From Sneathiella sp. (GTDB lineage: Bacteria; Pseudomonadota; Alphaproteobacteria; Sneathiellales; Sneathiellaceae): a stretch of DNA of 62,489 nucleotides. Shown here in pieces: positions 25,429 through 33,873 of the stretch; position 1 is the first letter of the stretch; each line of letters opens with the position of its first letter. Made by a program: the position numbers and the translations under genes. The stretch is from contig NZ_JARGOQ010000018.1 in NCBI RefSeq assembly GCF_029233945.1, positions 1-62,489 of the forward strand, in the 5' to 3' direction. The notes beneath the pieces are model-generated. The model searched no databases, had not been told where the DNA came from, and was given only the letters and a program-made list of their open reading frames with translations.

Positions 25429-27846
25429 CTATCCTCGCATCCGCGACGCGGTGGGGTCGAGCAGGGGGTCCAGCACCATTTTTGCGGGTCGCATTTCCCC
25501 TAGGATTTCAATCTCGAAGTCACCGCCGTCTTCAATCATTTCAGGCGGAGTGAAGCCGATGGCGACGGATTTTTCGACATAATGGGCAAAACCGCCGGAG
25601 GTCACGAAGCCGACAATCTTGCCATTTTTCCAGATCGGCTCATCCCCATGCACATCGGCATCGAGCGCCTCAATGACGAAGGTGGAGAGTTTGCGTTTAA
25701 CACCCTCCGCCTTTTCTTTCAGGACGGCCGCCTTGCCGATAAAATCGGCGGGCTTGTTATAGGAAACAAAACGATCGAGTCCGGTTTCCTCCGCCGTGTA
25801 GTCGGGCTTGAACTCGCTGAGCCAGGAACCGAAGGATTTCTCCAATCTAAGGCTCATCATCGCGCGCATGCCGAACGGGGTGAGGCCGAATTCCACGCCC
25901 GCCTCGGCCAGCACTTCATAAAGGCCGATCTGCTCATCTGCGGGCACATAAATCTCATAGCCGAGATCGCCGGTATAGGTCACCCGCTGGACAATGGCGT
26001 CTGACAGGCCAACGCCCATGCGTTTCACCGCCATGAAAGGAAAGGCCTCTGTCGAGACATCCTCATAGGTGACTTTGGCGAGGAGATCGCGCGCGCGGGG
26101 CCCTGCAATCTGAAACCCGATCCGTTTGAGGCTGACATTCTCGATCTCGACGCCCTCTTCCGGCAGGTGGTCCCAGAACCAGCGAAGGTGATATCCTTGC
26201 GCCCCGAAGGAGGCGGTAAGCTGGAACTCTTCTTCGGCCAGCCGGGCAATGGTAAAATCGCCAATCAATCGCCCCTTCGGGCTCAGCATGGGGCTCAGGC
26301 TCATGCGCCCAACCTTGGGCACGCGCCCCGCCATGATCATATCGATCCAGTCCGCCGCCTTGGGGCCGGTCACCTTGTATTTGCCGAAGTTATGGATTTC
26401 GGTGATGCCGACTTTCTCCCGCACGGCCTTGCATTCGGCGGCAACCGCACCAAAGGCGTTGGAGCGACGGAAGGAGGGTGTTTCAAGTAACGGCTCCCCT
26501 TCCGGGGCGAAGTAATTGACCGCCTCCATCCCGTAGCCCTGCCCAAAGACAGCGCGCTGTTCTTTCCAGATGGAATAGGCAGGCGTCGTCTGGAAGGGGC
26601 GCGCGGCGGGCAGCTCCTCATTGGGGTAGGAGATGCTGAAGCGCCGCTGGTAATTTTCGGTGACTTTTTTCCGCGCATAAGGACGGGAGCAATAGTCGCC
26701 ATAGCGCGCGACATCCATGGCGAAGACATCGCGCGACGGTTCGCCCTCGATCATCCATTCGGCAAGCGTCAGCCCGACACCGCCACCCTGACTAAAGCCC
26801 GCCATCACGGCGCAAGCCGACCAGTAATTCTTGAGCCCCGGCACCGGTCCGACCAGCGGGTTGCCATCGGGGGCAAAGGTGAAGGGGCCATTGATGACAT
26901 TCTTGACGCCCGCCGTCTCCAGCACGGGGAAGCGGTTGAAGGCAAACTCCATGCTGTCGCCGATGCGGTCCAGCTTGTTCGGCAGCAGTTCATGGCCGAA
27001 ATCAAGCGGGGTGCCGTTGACCGCCCAGGGATCGCATTCCTGCTCGTAAAAGCCGATGACGAGGCCGCGCCCCTCCTGCCTTAAATAACTTTCCCCCTCC
27101 GGATCCATGACATGGGGGTGCTCCCGCCCGAGTTCATAGATTTCCGGGATATCCTCGGTCACCAGATATTGATGCTCCATCGGATGCAGCGGCAGGAAGA
27201 TGCCGACCATCTCGCCCAGCTCCCGCGCCCAGAGGCCGCCCGCATTGACCACATATTCCGCATGGATCGTGCCGTCCTTGGTGACAACCTGCCAGCTACC
27301 GTCCGTTTGAGGGTTGAGTTCCAGCACCGGATTGCGAAGGTAAATCTCCGCGCCGAGCTTGCGGGCGCACATGGCGTAGGCATGGGTGGTGCCGGACGGA
27401 TCGAGATGGCCGTCCAGCGGATCATAAAGCCCGCCGATCACACCCTCGATATTGGTGATCGGCGCGAGTTTCTTGATCTCCTCAGGTCCCACAAGATGGG
27501 TATCAAGGCCCATATAGCGATGTTTCGCCCGTTCGGTCTTGAGGTAATCCATCCGGTCGGGCGTCCCCGCAAGCGTAATGCCGCCGACATGATGCAAACC
27601 GCAGGATTGACCCGACAGTTCCTCCAGCTCTTTATAGAGCTTGATGGTGTACCCTTGCAGGGCCGAGATATTGGTATCGGAGTTGATGGTGTGAAACCCG
27701 CCGGCGGCGTGCCAGGTGGAGCCCGACGTCAGTTCGGAGCGTTCAATCAGTGCGATGTCGGTCCAGCCGAGCTTGGCAAGATGATAGAGGACGGAACAGC
27801 CGACAACGCCCCCACCGATGACGGCGACCTTAACATGGGATTTCAT
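25429..27846 (-). CDS. Dimethylglycine/sarcosine dehydrogenase-like flavoprotein with GcvT domain
   Basis: 805 residues, the full length of the DMGDH/sarcosine dehydrogenase family. The N-terminal DAO domain begins with IGGGVVGCS (9-17) and has the TWHAAG motif (His46), where family members bind FAD covalently. A central FAO domain is followed, from about 430, by a GcvT-type folate-binding barrel that traps formaldehyde as 5,10-methylene-tetrahydrofolate. It should oxidatively demethylate an N-methyl amino acid. The gene is 24 bases upstream of the MttB-like gene and 30 bases downstream of the other oxidoreductase. Confidence 0.9.
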   Translation of the reverse strand: MKSHVKVAVIGGGVVGCSVLYHLAKLGWTDIALIERSELTSGSTWHAAGGFHTINSDTNISALQGYTIKLYKELEELSGQSCGLHHVGGITLAGTPDRMDYLKTERAKHRYMGLDTHLVGPEEIKKLAPITNIEGVIGGLYDPLDGHLDPSGTTHAYAMCARKLGAEIYLRNPVLELNPQTDGSWQVVTKDGTIHAEYVVNAGGLWARELGEMVGIFLPLHPMEHQYLVTEDIPEIYELGREHPHVMDPEGESYLRQEGRGLVIGFYEQECDPWAVNGTPLDFGHELLPNKLDRIGDSMEFAFNRFPVLETAGVKNVINGPFTFAPDGNPLVGPVPGLKNYWSACAVMAGFSQGGGVGLTLAEWMIEGEPSRDVFAMDVARYGDYCSRPYARKKVTENYQRRFSISYPNEELPAARPFQTTPAYSIWKEQRAVFGQGYGMEAVNYFAPEGEPLLETPSFRRSNAFGAVAAECKAVREKVGITEIHNFGKYKVTGPKAADWIDMIMAGRVPKVGRMSLSPMLSPKGRLIGDFTIARLAEEEFQLTASFGAQGYHLRWFWDHLPEEGVEIENVSLKRIGFQIAGPRARDLLAKVTYEDVSTEAFPFMAVKRMGVGLSDAIVQRVTYTGDLGYEIYVPADEQIGLYEVLAEAGVEFGLTPFGMRAMMSLRLEKSFGSWLSEFKPDYTAEETGLDRFVSYNKPADFIGKAAVLKEKAEGVKRKLSTFVIEALDADVHGDEPIWKNGKIVGFVTSGGFAHYVEKSVAIGFTPPEMIEDGGDFEIEILGEMRPAKMVLDPLLDPTASRMRG

Positions 27847-27876
27847 GATCTCTCCCCCTTCTTTAGTTCATTTCTT

Positions 27877-29181
27877 CTATCCAAGGACAGTAAAGCTGCT
27901 GTCCTGGCTGACCTCCCGGTTGCGCGAAAAAGTACCCATGGAAAGGTCATAATCGATATTTTCAAGATGAAAATGGACCGGATCAATATCATGGTCGCGG
28001 CCCGCCTCGCATTCACGGATCAGCTTTTCCATCATTCGCCCGGCGACCGGCGCGTTCTTGAACTGGTTGCCGCTGGTCCCGATGGCGAGGTAATATCCGC
28101 CCAGGCTCGATTTATCGTAGATCGGCACCCAGTCCCGGGTCACATCATAGAGCGCGACAACGCCCTTGGTTTGGCGCGGGACGCCCATCTCCGGGAAGCG
28201 CTGCGCAAGGCGCAATACTTGCGCGTTCCATTGCTCGGTAAAGTCCTCGTTGAAATTATCGGGATCGACCCATTCCTGCGTGTCGCATTTCGGATCCTCC
28301 GATCCGATCAGGATATGATTGCCAAGCTCCGGCCGACAGTAAATTCCGGCATCGCTGTCAGACAAGACCACGCCATCGGTCTCGAAATCAAACCCTGCGG
28401 GAGAGGGGACATGCGCGACCTCATGACGAAGAGCGCGGGTGGTCATCTTCATATCCTCCAGCACACCCGCCATTTCATTGATTTTGCCCGAGTGCGGCCC
28501 GGCGACATTGACCACGATTTCCGCATCAATCTCGGTGCCGTCCTTTAACGTAACGCCAGTGACATGGCCCTCTTCCTGCCGGATCGCCACGACTTCGGCG
28601 TTGAATTTGAAAGTCGCGCCATGAGCCTCCGCTGCAACTTGCGCATTATGGGCGGCAAGCTGCGGGTCACTGACATAGCCCCCCCGCGGGAAAAAGACGC
28701 CGCCCGGCACACTTTCGCCTGTCGGCTCGCCAAAGGCGGGATCATCGGGCCGTTTTACCGGCGCAAACTGATGTGTATCAATAATCGGCAGCTTTTCATG
28801 CATCTGTTCCGGCGTCAGATCTTCATAAGGACAGCCGATCTTGTCCATCAGGGCGCAGATTTTCCGCATATAGTCGTTATGCGGGGTCTTCACGATCAGC
28901 GCGCCGGTATCATGATATTTAATCAGGCCCTTTTCATCCTCCACCCCGACATAGTCGGCCCAGTTCTTCCAGTAGAACCAGCCCTCATAGGCGAGGGCGC
29001 AGGTATCCAGCGCGGAATAATAGGTGCGGATGATGGCGCAGGAGGCGGAAGTGGAACCAAAACCGGAGGCAGGCAGGCGGTCGATGGACAGAACCTTGCG
29101 TCCGGCCTTTGAGAGTTCATAGGCAATGCAGGCTCCGATAACCCCGGCGCCGATTATGACGGCATCAAATTTATCGCTCAT
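27877..29181 (-). CDS. FAD-dependent oxidoreductase, DAO family
   Basis: 434 residues. The start at 29181 gives MSDKFDAVIIGAGVIG, placing the Rossmann GAGVIGA at 11-17, and is backed by a gggaga upstream; an earlier start at 29265 lacks support. The DAO fold oxidises amino acids, sarcosine-like amines or glycerol-3-phosphate. The motif GFGSTSASCAIIRTYYS resembles the flavin-linking region of sarcosine oxidase beta subunits. It is first in the operon with the DMGDH-like and MttB-like genes, so it likely acts on a methylated amine intermediate. Confidence 0.86.
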   Translation of the reverse strand: MSDKFDAVIIGAGVIGACIAYELSKAGRKVLSIDRLPASGFGSTSASCAIIRTYYSALDTCALAYEGWFYWKNWADYVGVEDEKGLIKYHDTGALIVKTPHNDYMRKICALMDKIGCPYEDLTPEQMHEKLPIIDTHQFAPVKRPDDPAFGEPTGESVPGGVFFPRGGYVSDPQLAAHNAQVAAEAHGATFKFNAEVVAIRQEEGHVTGVTLKDGTEIDAEIVVNVAGPHSGKINEMAGVLEDMKMTTRALRHEVAHVPSPAGFDFETDGVVLSDSDAGIYCRPELGNHILIGSEDPKCDTQEWVDPDNFNEDFTEQWNAQVLRLAQRFPEMGVPRQTKGVVALYDVTRDWVPIYDKSSLGGYYLAIGTSGNQFKNAPVAGRMMEKLIRECEAGRDHDIDPVHFHLENIDYDLSMGTFSRNREVSQDSSFTVLG

Positions 29182-29495
29182 CGGCTGTATCTCCCATACC
29201 GCTTGCCTTGTGATTTCCTCAACTATTTCCCTGTGGAAGAGCCCATGCAAGCGGAAACTGCTCAAGTTAAGAACATCGGTATGAAAAAATTAATGTCATG
29301 TCGTTTTCATAAAAAAGCGGGTCGGCAGGGTGTAAATTGTCATGGCTGCAGATCAAAGGCAGGGGCCGAAATTTTCGCGATTTTGACATTTTGATGACAG
29401 AGTCGCAGAGAGAATAATCCTAAACAGGCTCCCGGCGGGCTTTAATTCATGGCATAATAATTTCAAATATCAGAAGTGCGGGGGAGTATCGAGTT
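29182..29495. other. Intergenic spacer, divergent promoters with TGTCA half-sites
   Basis: No convincing gene. It holds repeated TGTCAT (29294-29299, 29338-29343) and the inverse ATGACA (29394-29399) with TGACA at 29384-29388. It must contain the promoter of the methylated-amine operon on the left and that of the glucosaminidase gene on the right. A short open frame (29203-29394) has no ribosome site and atypical composition. Confidence 0.5.
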
Positions 29496-30410
29496 ATGAA
29501 GAGGATGAGTATGTTGAAACGGCTGGTCTGCGGGGCCATTGCCAGTGCCCTTTTGCTTGGGACGGCGGTGCCGCTTCGGGCGGAGACGATCACGATCCGG
29601 AATTTCGATGATTTTGCCAGCTTCTTCAAGCGGAACGGCTATTCAATCCCGGAATGGAAATCGGGAACGCAAGAGGTTCCGCCCTATGCCATCCTCGATA
29701 TCCCGGAGGAATGGCGGAAAAAAGTGGCGCCGGATATGCCCGTGGCGGAGAAAAAGCGCACCTTCTTCCGCCTCTCCATTCCACTCGCTTTTGTCGCCAA
29801 TCATGGCCTTCGTGAAGACCGAAAGAAACTGACATCCGTTGAGAAAGATCACACGGCGGGGCAGACGCTTTCCTCCCATGACCAGAAATGGCTCGCAGAG
29901 CAGGCGGAAGAATATGGTCTTGCTGGAGGCCAGTATGACGCGGCGTTCTGGCGGGAGATCAAGAAACGGATGGATATTGTTCCGCCGTCCCTGATTGTCG
30001 CGCAAATGGTGGATGAAAGCGGTTGGGGCACGTCACGCTTTGCGGCGGAGGGAAACGCGCTCTTCGGGCAGTGGAGCTATAAGGGCGGGATCAAGCCGAA
30101 AGAGCAGCGCAAGAGCAAGGGCAACTATAGTGTCGCGGCCTTCAAGACACCGCTCGATTCAGTGCGGGCCTATATGCTTAATCTGAATTCCCATGACTCC
30201 TATGCCGGCTTCCGGGACCGACGGGCAGCGCTGCGGGCGGACGGTAAAGCCGTAACAGGCCCCGATCTGGTCGGCACGCTGATCAAATACTCCGAGCGGG
30301 GGGAAGCTTATGTCAGAAATATCGAGGGGATTATGTCCAGCAATAATTTGTCGCCACTTGATCAGGCCAAGCTCGCGGACGGGAAAATCATGTATCTGGT
30401 TCTTAAATAA
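29496..30410 (+). CDS. Secreted Bax-like glucosaminidase (peptidoglycan hydrolase)
   Basis: 304 residues. Signal peptide 1-29 (LVCGAIASALLLGTAVPLRA). The C-terminal half is a glucosaminidase domain: VAQMVDESGWGTSRFAAEGNALFGQW, with the expected catalytic Glu174, and LNSHDSYAGFRDRRA. It would cleave the glycan chain of peptidoglycan in the periplasm, like E. coli Bax. The segment 30-130 is family-specific and unassigned. Upstream gggggag is 10 bases from the ATG. It converges on the glycosyltransferase gene with an 11-base gap. Confidence 0.88.
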   Translation: MKRMSMLKRLVCGAIASALLLGTAVPLRAETITIRNFDDFASFFKRNGYSIPEWKSGTQEVPPYAILDIPEEWRKKVAPDMPVAEKKRTFFRLSIPLAFVANHGLREDRKKLTSVEKDHTAGQTLSSHDQKWLAEQAEEYGLAGGQYDAAFWREIKKRMDIVPPSLIVAQMVDESGWGTSRFAAEGNALFGQWSYKGGIKPKEQRKSKGNYSVAAFKTPLDSVRAYMLNLNSHDSYAGFRDRRAALRADGKAVTGPDLVGTLIKYSERGEAYVRNIEGIMSSNNLSPLDQAKLADGKIMYLVLK

Positions 30411-30421
30411 GCCGCAGCCGA

Positions 30422-31654
30422 TCAATCGGAGGCAATGGCCTGTCCCGAGGACATGTCCGCCCGCCGCTTGTCAACGGCCTTGAAACGCAAGCTCACCAGC
30501 CGGTTTAAATTGGTCAGCCCGTCCAGCAGTCCCGGAATAACCACTTCCGACGGTTTTTTCTGCTGGGAGAGATGGCGCAGCGCCGTCAGCATGGTGTCGC
30601 TCGCCCGTTCATCGTCATCGACGAGAACCCCGATCAGTCCGGCCTCGGCCGCGCGGGTCGCCCGGATATATTGTTCCAGCCGCGGCACGGTCCGCGGGAT
30701 GATAAGGGCACGCTTGTTCATCGAGAGAACTTCGCAGAAAGTATTATATCCGCCCATCGCCACAACGGCGGAGGCTTCCTGCATCAGGCTTTCCAGATGG
30801 CTGTCGAACGTCACGGCCCGAACGCGCGGCAATTGCTGTATCCGGTCGCGGAAGCTGGCGCGGGTATCGGGCGGCATGAAGGGACCGAGGACAAACAAGG
30901 CGCTAAGCGGTGGTTGCCTGTTTCCTTCATAGGCGCGAAGGACCCAGTCCGTCAGGACATCGCCATCACCGCCACCGCCGACGGTCACGAGCACATAGGG
31001 CTCCGTCATCTCATCAAGAATGGCCGGTTGCGATACGGCGGGGGCCGAGCGTCGCAGATATCCAGTATAGGTGATTTTCCGTTTAACGCTGGCCGGAATA
31101 TCGAGGCCGGTTAGCGGATTGTAGATCTGCTTGACGCCGAAAATCCAGACATCATCATAAAGATCCTCTAGCGCGGGCATGACATTTTTACGCTCCCACT
31201 CCGGCTCCAGCAGGGATGGGTCATCGAGAACATCGCGTAGCCCGAGCACGAGATGGGTCCCCGATGCCTTCAGCATCTCAAGCGTATCAGCGACCTCACC
31301 TTTCAGGCCATAGGGTTCCTTGTCGACAATGAATATGTCCGGATCGAACGTCTCCGCCGTGTGCTGGATGATGGAGGCGCGCATGGCCAGCGTTTGTTCT
31401 GTGTCGATATGGAGGCTGAGAGACGTGTATTCCCCATTGCGCAGCTTGATGATGCCGGGGATGCGGACGAAATCGACGCGGGCCTTGAAATCGAAGCTGC
31501 CGATGATGGGAGAGCCGGAAAGAATAAGAACCGACAGGTTCTGGTTCTGCTCGACCAGCGAGTTGGCCATCACCATGCAACGCCTTAAATGGCCGAGACC
31601 AAATGAGTCGTGGCTATAGATCAAGATACGTCTCGCGCTTTCGATCTTGTTCAT
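30422..31654 (-). CDS. Glycosyltransferase, GT-B (family 28-like)
   Basis: 410 residues. ATG at 31654 has ggagg six bases upstream; an in-frame start at 31738 is rejected. The N-terminal YSHDSFGLGHLRRC and the C-terminal GGGGDGDVLTDW and VAMGGYNTFCEVLSM blocks are those of GT-B enzymes related to MurG and to UDP-glycosyltransferases. No signal peptide or membrane segment, so it works at the cytoplasmic face. Acceptor unknown. It is transcribed away from the tad pilus operon across an AT-rich spacer; a role in glycosylating pilin or a surface polymer is only an inference. Confidence 0.82.
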   Translation of the reverse strand: MNKIESARRILIYSHDSFGLGHLRRCMVMANSLVEQNQNLSVLILSGSPIIGSFDFKARVDFVRIPGIIKLRNGEYTSLSLHIDTEQTLAMRASIIQHTAETFDPDIFIVDKEPYGLKGEVADTLEMLKASGTHLVLGLRDVLDDPSLLEPEWERKNVMPALEDLYDDVWIFGVKQIYNPLTGLDIPASVKRKITYTGYLRRSAPAVSQPAILDEMTEPYVLVTVGGGGDGDVLTDWVLRAYEGNRQPPLSALFVLGPFMPPDTRASFRDRIQQLPRVRAVTFDSHLESLMQEASAVVAMGGYNTFCEVLSMNKRALIIPRTVPRLEQYIRATRAAEAGLIGVLVDDDERASDTMLTALRHLSQQKKPSEVVIPGLLDGLTNLNRLVSLRFKAVDKRRADMSSGQAIASD

Positions 31655-32264
31655 GTTGGCCTCCGCTTGTTCTGCTTCGCGTATACGGGGTTCCGGCGGA
31701 TAGTTCAACTTTATATGTGCGAACCGGGATAATTGCACGAAAGAATAGCGGCTTCAGCGCCAACAGGATGGATTGCCTTACGAGAATTGACATATCCAGA
31801 AATTGGCTCTTTGAGTAGGAGGCGATTCTTTAAAACTAGTTAAGCGAGCGGGAATTTAATATATAAATACACTATAAAAGTGCTGAAATATTACTTCAAA
31901 ACTCGCTAATATATTTTTTACGAGTATTAATTCTCATTAAATACGCTATTAACTATAAATAAGAGAAAAAATTACTGACAAATCGATTAAAAATTTTAAT
32001 ATCAAAATCGACGTACATTGAAAAATATCAACAAAAATAAGATACTATAAACTTTATATTTATTAGTATCAAAACCAAGAGTTTTGTCGCGTATTTTGTA
32101 AAAATTTAAGATGAAACTGAGCGTCGCTGGCAAAGGATGATTTTGCCGGTTCCCAATAATGTGATCTTTTTCTGATGATTTCAGGAGAATAACAATCAAT
32201 AAGGGTGTCTATCTGCATGAAATAAGTTTGGCGCGCCCAAATTTTTAACAGGAGGGTTGAGAGA
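31655..32264. other. AT-rich 610-bp leader between the glycosyltransferase and flp
   Basis: No gene of normal codon use is visible. The centre, roughly 31840-32110, is strikingly AT-rich compared with the rest of the window and contains a 15-bp perfect palindrome (ATTAAAAATTTTAAT, 31986-32000) and an ACTCG...CGAGT inverted repeat near 31902-31925. The 3' part holds the flp ribosome site (aggaggg). It probably houses the tad promoter and binding sites for an AT-seeking regulator such as a MucR- or H-NS-like protein (inference). Confidence 0.6.
32127..32149 (+). promoter_or_regulatory. Hairpin in the flp leader
   Basis: CTGGCAAA-ggatgat-TTTGCCGG forms an 8-bp stem with one G-T pair, 116 bases upstream of the flp ATG. 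It could be an operator or a leader stem. It does not fit a sigma-54 promoter because the GG-to-GC distance is wrong. Confidence 0.3.
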
Positions 32265-32447
32265 ATGAGAAAAATCCTGAGTAACCTTTTAAAGGATGAA
32301 AGCGGCGTCACGGCCGTTGAGTACGCCCTGATGGCGGCGGCGGCGGCGGCAGTGGTCGGTGTTGCTGGAACGGCTTTTTATACCAAGCTTCAAACTGCCT
32401 TTAACGATATCGATCTTTCCGGATCAGGCGGTGGTAGCACGAACTAG
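32265..32447 (+). CDS. flp: Flp/Fap-type pilin subunit
   Basis: 60 residues. Classic Flp prepilin: basic leader MRKILSNLLKDESG, cleavage after Gly14, then VTAVEYALMAAAAAAV with the conserved Glu19 and Tyr20 at mature positions 5 and 6. It would be cut by the CpaA/TadV peptidase encoded next and assembled into adhesive Flp pili. The ribosome site aggaggg is strong, fitting a highly expressed subunit. A small stem (32479-32491) in the gap before cpaA may limit read-through. Confidence 0.95.
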   Translation: MRKILSNLLKDESGVTAVEYALMAAAAAAVVGVAGTAFYTKLQTAFNDIDLSGSGGGSTN

Positions 32448-32504
32448 TTTTGTAACTTCTTAGCTTCCGTCCAGGGCGTCCCGCGTCGGGAGAGGTAAGG
32501 CAGC

Positions 32505-33005
32505 ATGGCACCCATTTATCCTATTCTGGCAATTATAATGCTCTGGTTGGCCGCCTATACCGATCTCACGCGCCGCCTGATCCGTAACTGGGTATCCCTG
32601 ACGTTGCTGCTGCTCTTTATTCTGTACGCGGTGTTTCCGGTTCAGCCACTTCATATACGGGATCATATGCTGTGGGCGGGCGGATTGTTTGTCCTGTTAT
32701 TGACCGGTTTTATTTTCGGCAAGGTCGGTGGGGGCGATGTCAAGCTGGCAACCGCAGTCATGCTCTGGGTCGGGCCGAAGGCGGGACCTGAATTCCTTAT
32801 TATAACAGCGCTTTGCGGCGGCCTTCTCGCTCTCTTTATCATAATGCCGACCTTAAGGTTGATGCGCGAATGGGCGCTCACGCCATTTTTGAAACATGGC
32901 ATGATAACGGATGAGGGAGCCGCGCCGACTGTGCCCTACGGCGTCGCCATCGCGGCGGGTGGCACGGTGGCGCTTTATAGTACTTACCTGAAGGGTATGG
33001 GGTGA
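32505..33005 (+). CDS. cpaA: Prepilin peptidase CpaA/TadV
   Basis: 166 residues, a short membrane aspartyl protease of the A24 family lacking the methylase domain of PilD. The catalytic aspartates fall in YTDLTRR (Asp20) and GGGDVKL (Asp78). It cleaves Flp and the TadE/F pseudopilins at the inner membrane. Its stop overlaps the start region of cpaB. Confidence 0.92.
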   Translation: MAPIYPILAIIMLWLAAYTDLTRRLIRNWVSLTLLLLFILYAVFPVQPLHIRDHMLWAGGLFVLLLTGFIFGKVGGGDVKLATAVMLWVGPKAGPEFLIITALCGGLLALFIIMPTLRLMREWALTPFLKHGMITDEGAAPTVPYGVAIAAGGTVALYSTYLKGMG

Positions 33006-33868
33006 TCGCGATGAGAAGTTTTGTCTTCATCCTTCTCGCCGCCCTGTTTTTGGGGTCCGCCTTCTACCTTGGGAACAAATATCTCTTTCACCTCGCGGAA
33101 AGCACCAATCCGGCATCACCAGCTGTTGCGCAAGCCCCCGAGATATGGGCGCTCAGGCTCGAAAGGAACGTGGAGCGGGGTGATATCCTTGATAAGGGTC
33201 AGGTGGCATGGCATCTGGTGCCGCGCGGCCGGACGGGAGATCATTTGTTGATCCGCGAAAACACTGACCTTGCCGACTGGCAGGGGGCGGCTTTTACGCG
33301 ATCCTTGCAAAAGGGCGCCTATCTTCAGGATATCTATTTTGTCCGGCCATCCGAAGCAGAATATCTCAAAACATTGTTGGCGGACGGGATGCGCGCCCGC
33401 CCCGTTGCAATTCACAATCTTAGCGACTTTGAAAAATTGCGCCCCGGTGATCATGTCGATCTGATCCTCACCTATGTCACGCCCGCCCATGCCGTGCGGG
33501 CGGGCGAGACAGTTGTCAAAACCATACTGGAGAATAGTCGTATTGTTGCCGTGGAGACGGCTCTTGAGAGGAAGGCAATCAACGCCACAAGGTCATCTGA
33601 GACCCTGACGCTTGCGCTGTCCCCAGATGACGTTGAACTTGTCTCCATGGCCGAGGCAATCGGCAAACTGCGGATTTCCTTGCGGAGGGGCAATGATACC
33701 GGAAAGCTTGCCTCTCCGTCTGAAAAGACCGCCTTTTCAGCGGGCGAGCTATTCCCCGACCTGAAGCCAGCTCCGGCGGCACTTACGCAGGATCATTCAC
33801 GCGACATACGGATAATGCGCGGCGGGGACATTTCCGTTGTTACCCTGTCACTACCGGCAGGAAAATAG
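33002..33868 (+). CDS. cpaB: Flp pilus assembly protein CpaB/RcpC
   Basis: 288 residues. N-terminal membrane anchor (FVFILLAALFLGSAFYLGN) followed by SAF/beta-clip-like repeats (RNVERGDILDKGQVAWHLV and RPVAIHNLSDFEKLRPGDHVDLI), the usual RcpC/CpaB architecture. It is thought to stabilise or gate the secretin in the periplasm. The start is either GTG 33002, overlapping the cpaA stop, or ATG 33011; aaggg at about 32992 supports the former. It is 5 bases from cpaC. Confidence 0.9.
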   Translation: MIAMRSFVFILLAALFLGSAFYLGNKYLFHLAESTNPASPAVAQAPEIWALRLERNVERGDILDKGQVAWHLVPRGRTGDHLLIRENTDLADWQGAAFTRSLQKGAYLQDIYFVRPSEAEYLKTLLADGMRARPVAIHNLSDFEKLRPGDHVDLILTYVTPAHAVRAGETVVKTILENSRIVAVETALERKAINATRSSETLTLALSPDDVELVSMAEAIGKLRISLRRGNDTGKLASPSEKTAFSAGELFPDLKPAPAALTQDHSRDIRIMRGGDISVVTLSLPAGK

Positions 33869-33873
33869 GGGGC

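Noticed and set aside
29203-29394. Small protein of 63 residues between the oxidoreductase and glucosaminidase genes
   Set aside because: No ribosome site and no recognisable sequence; it lies in a promoter spacer.
32127-32149. Sigma-54 promoter in the flp leader (TGGCA...TTGC)
   Set aside because: The distance between the GG and GC elements is 14 rather than 10 bases; it reads better as a hairpin.
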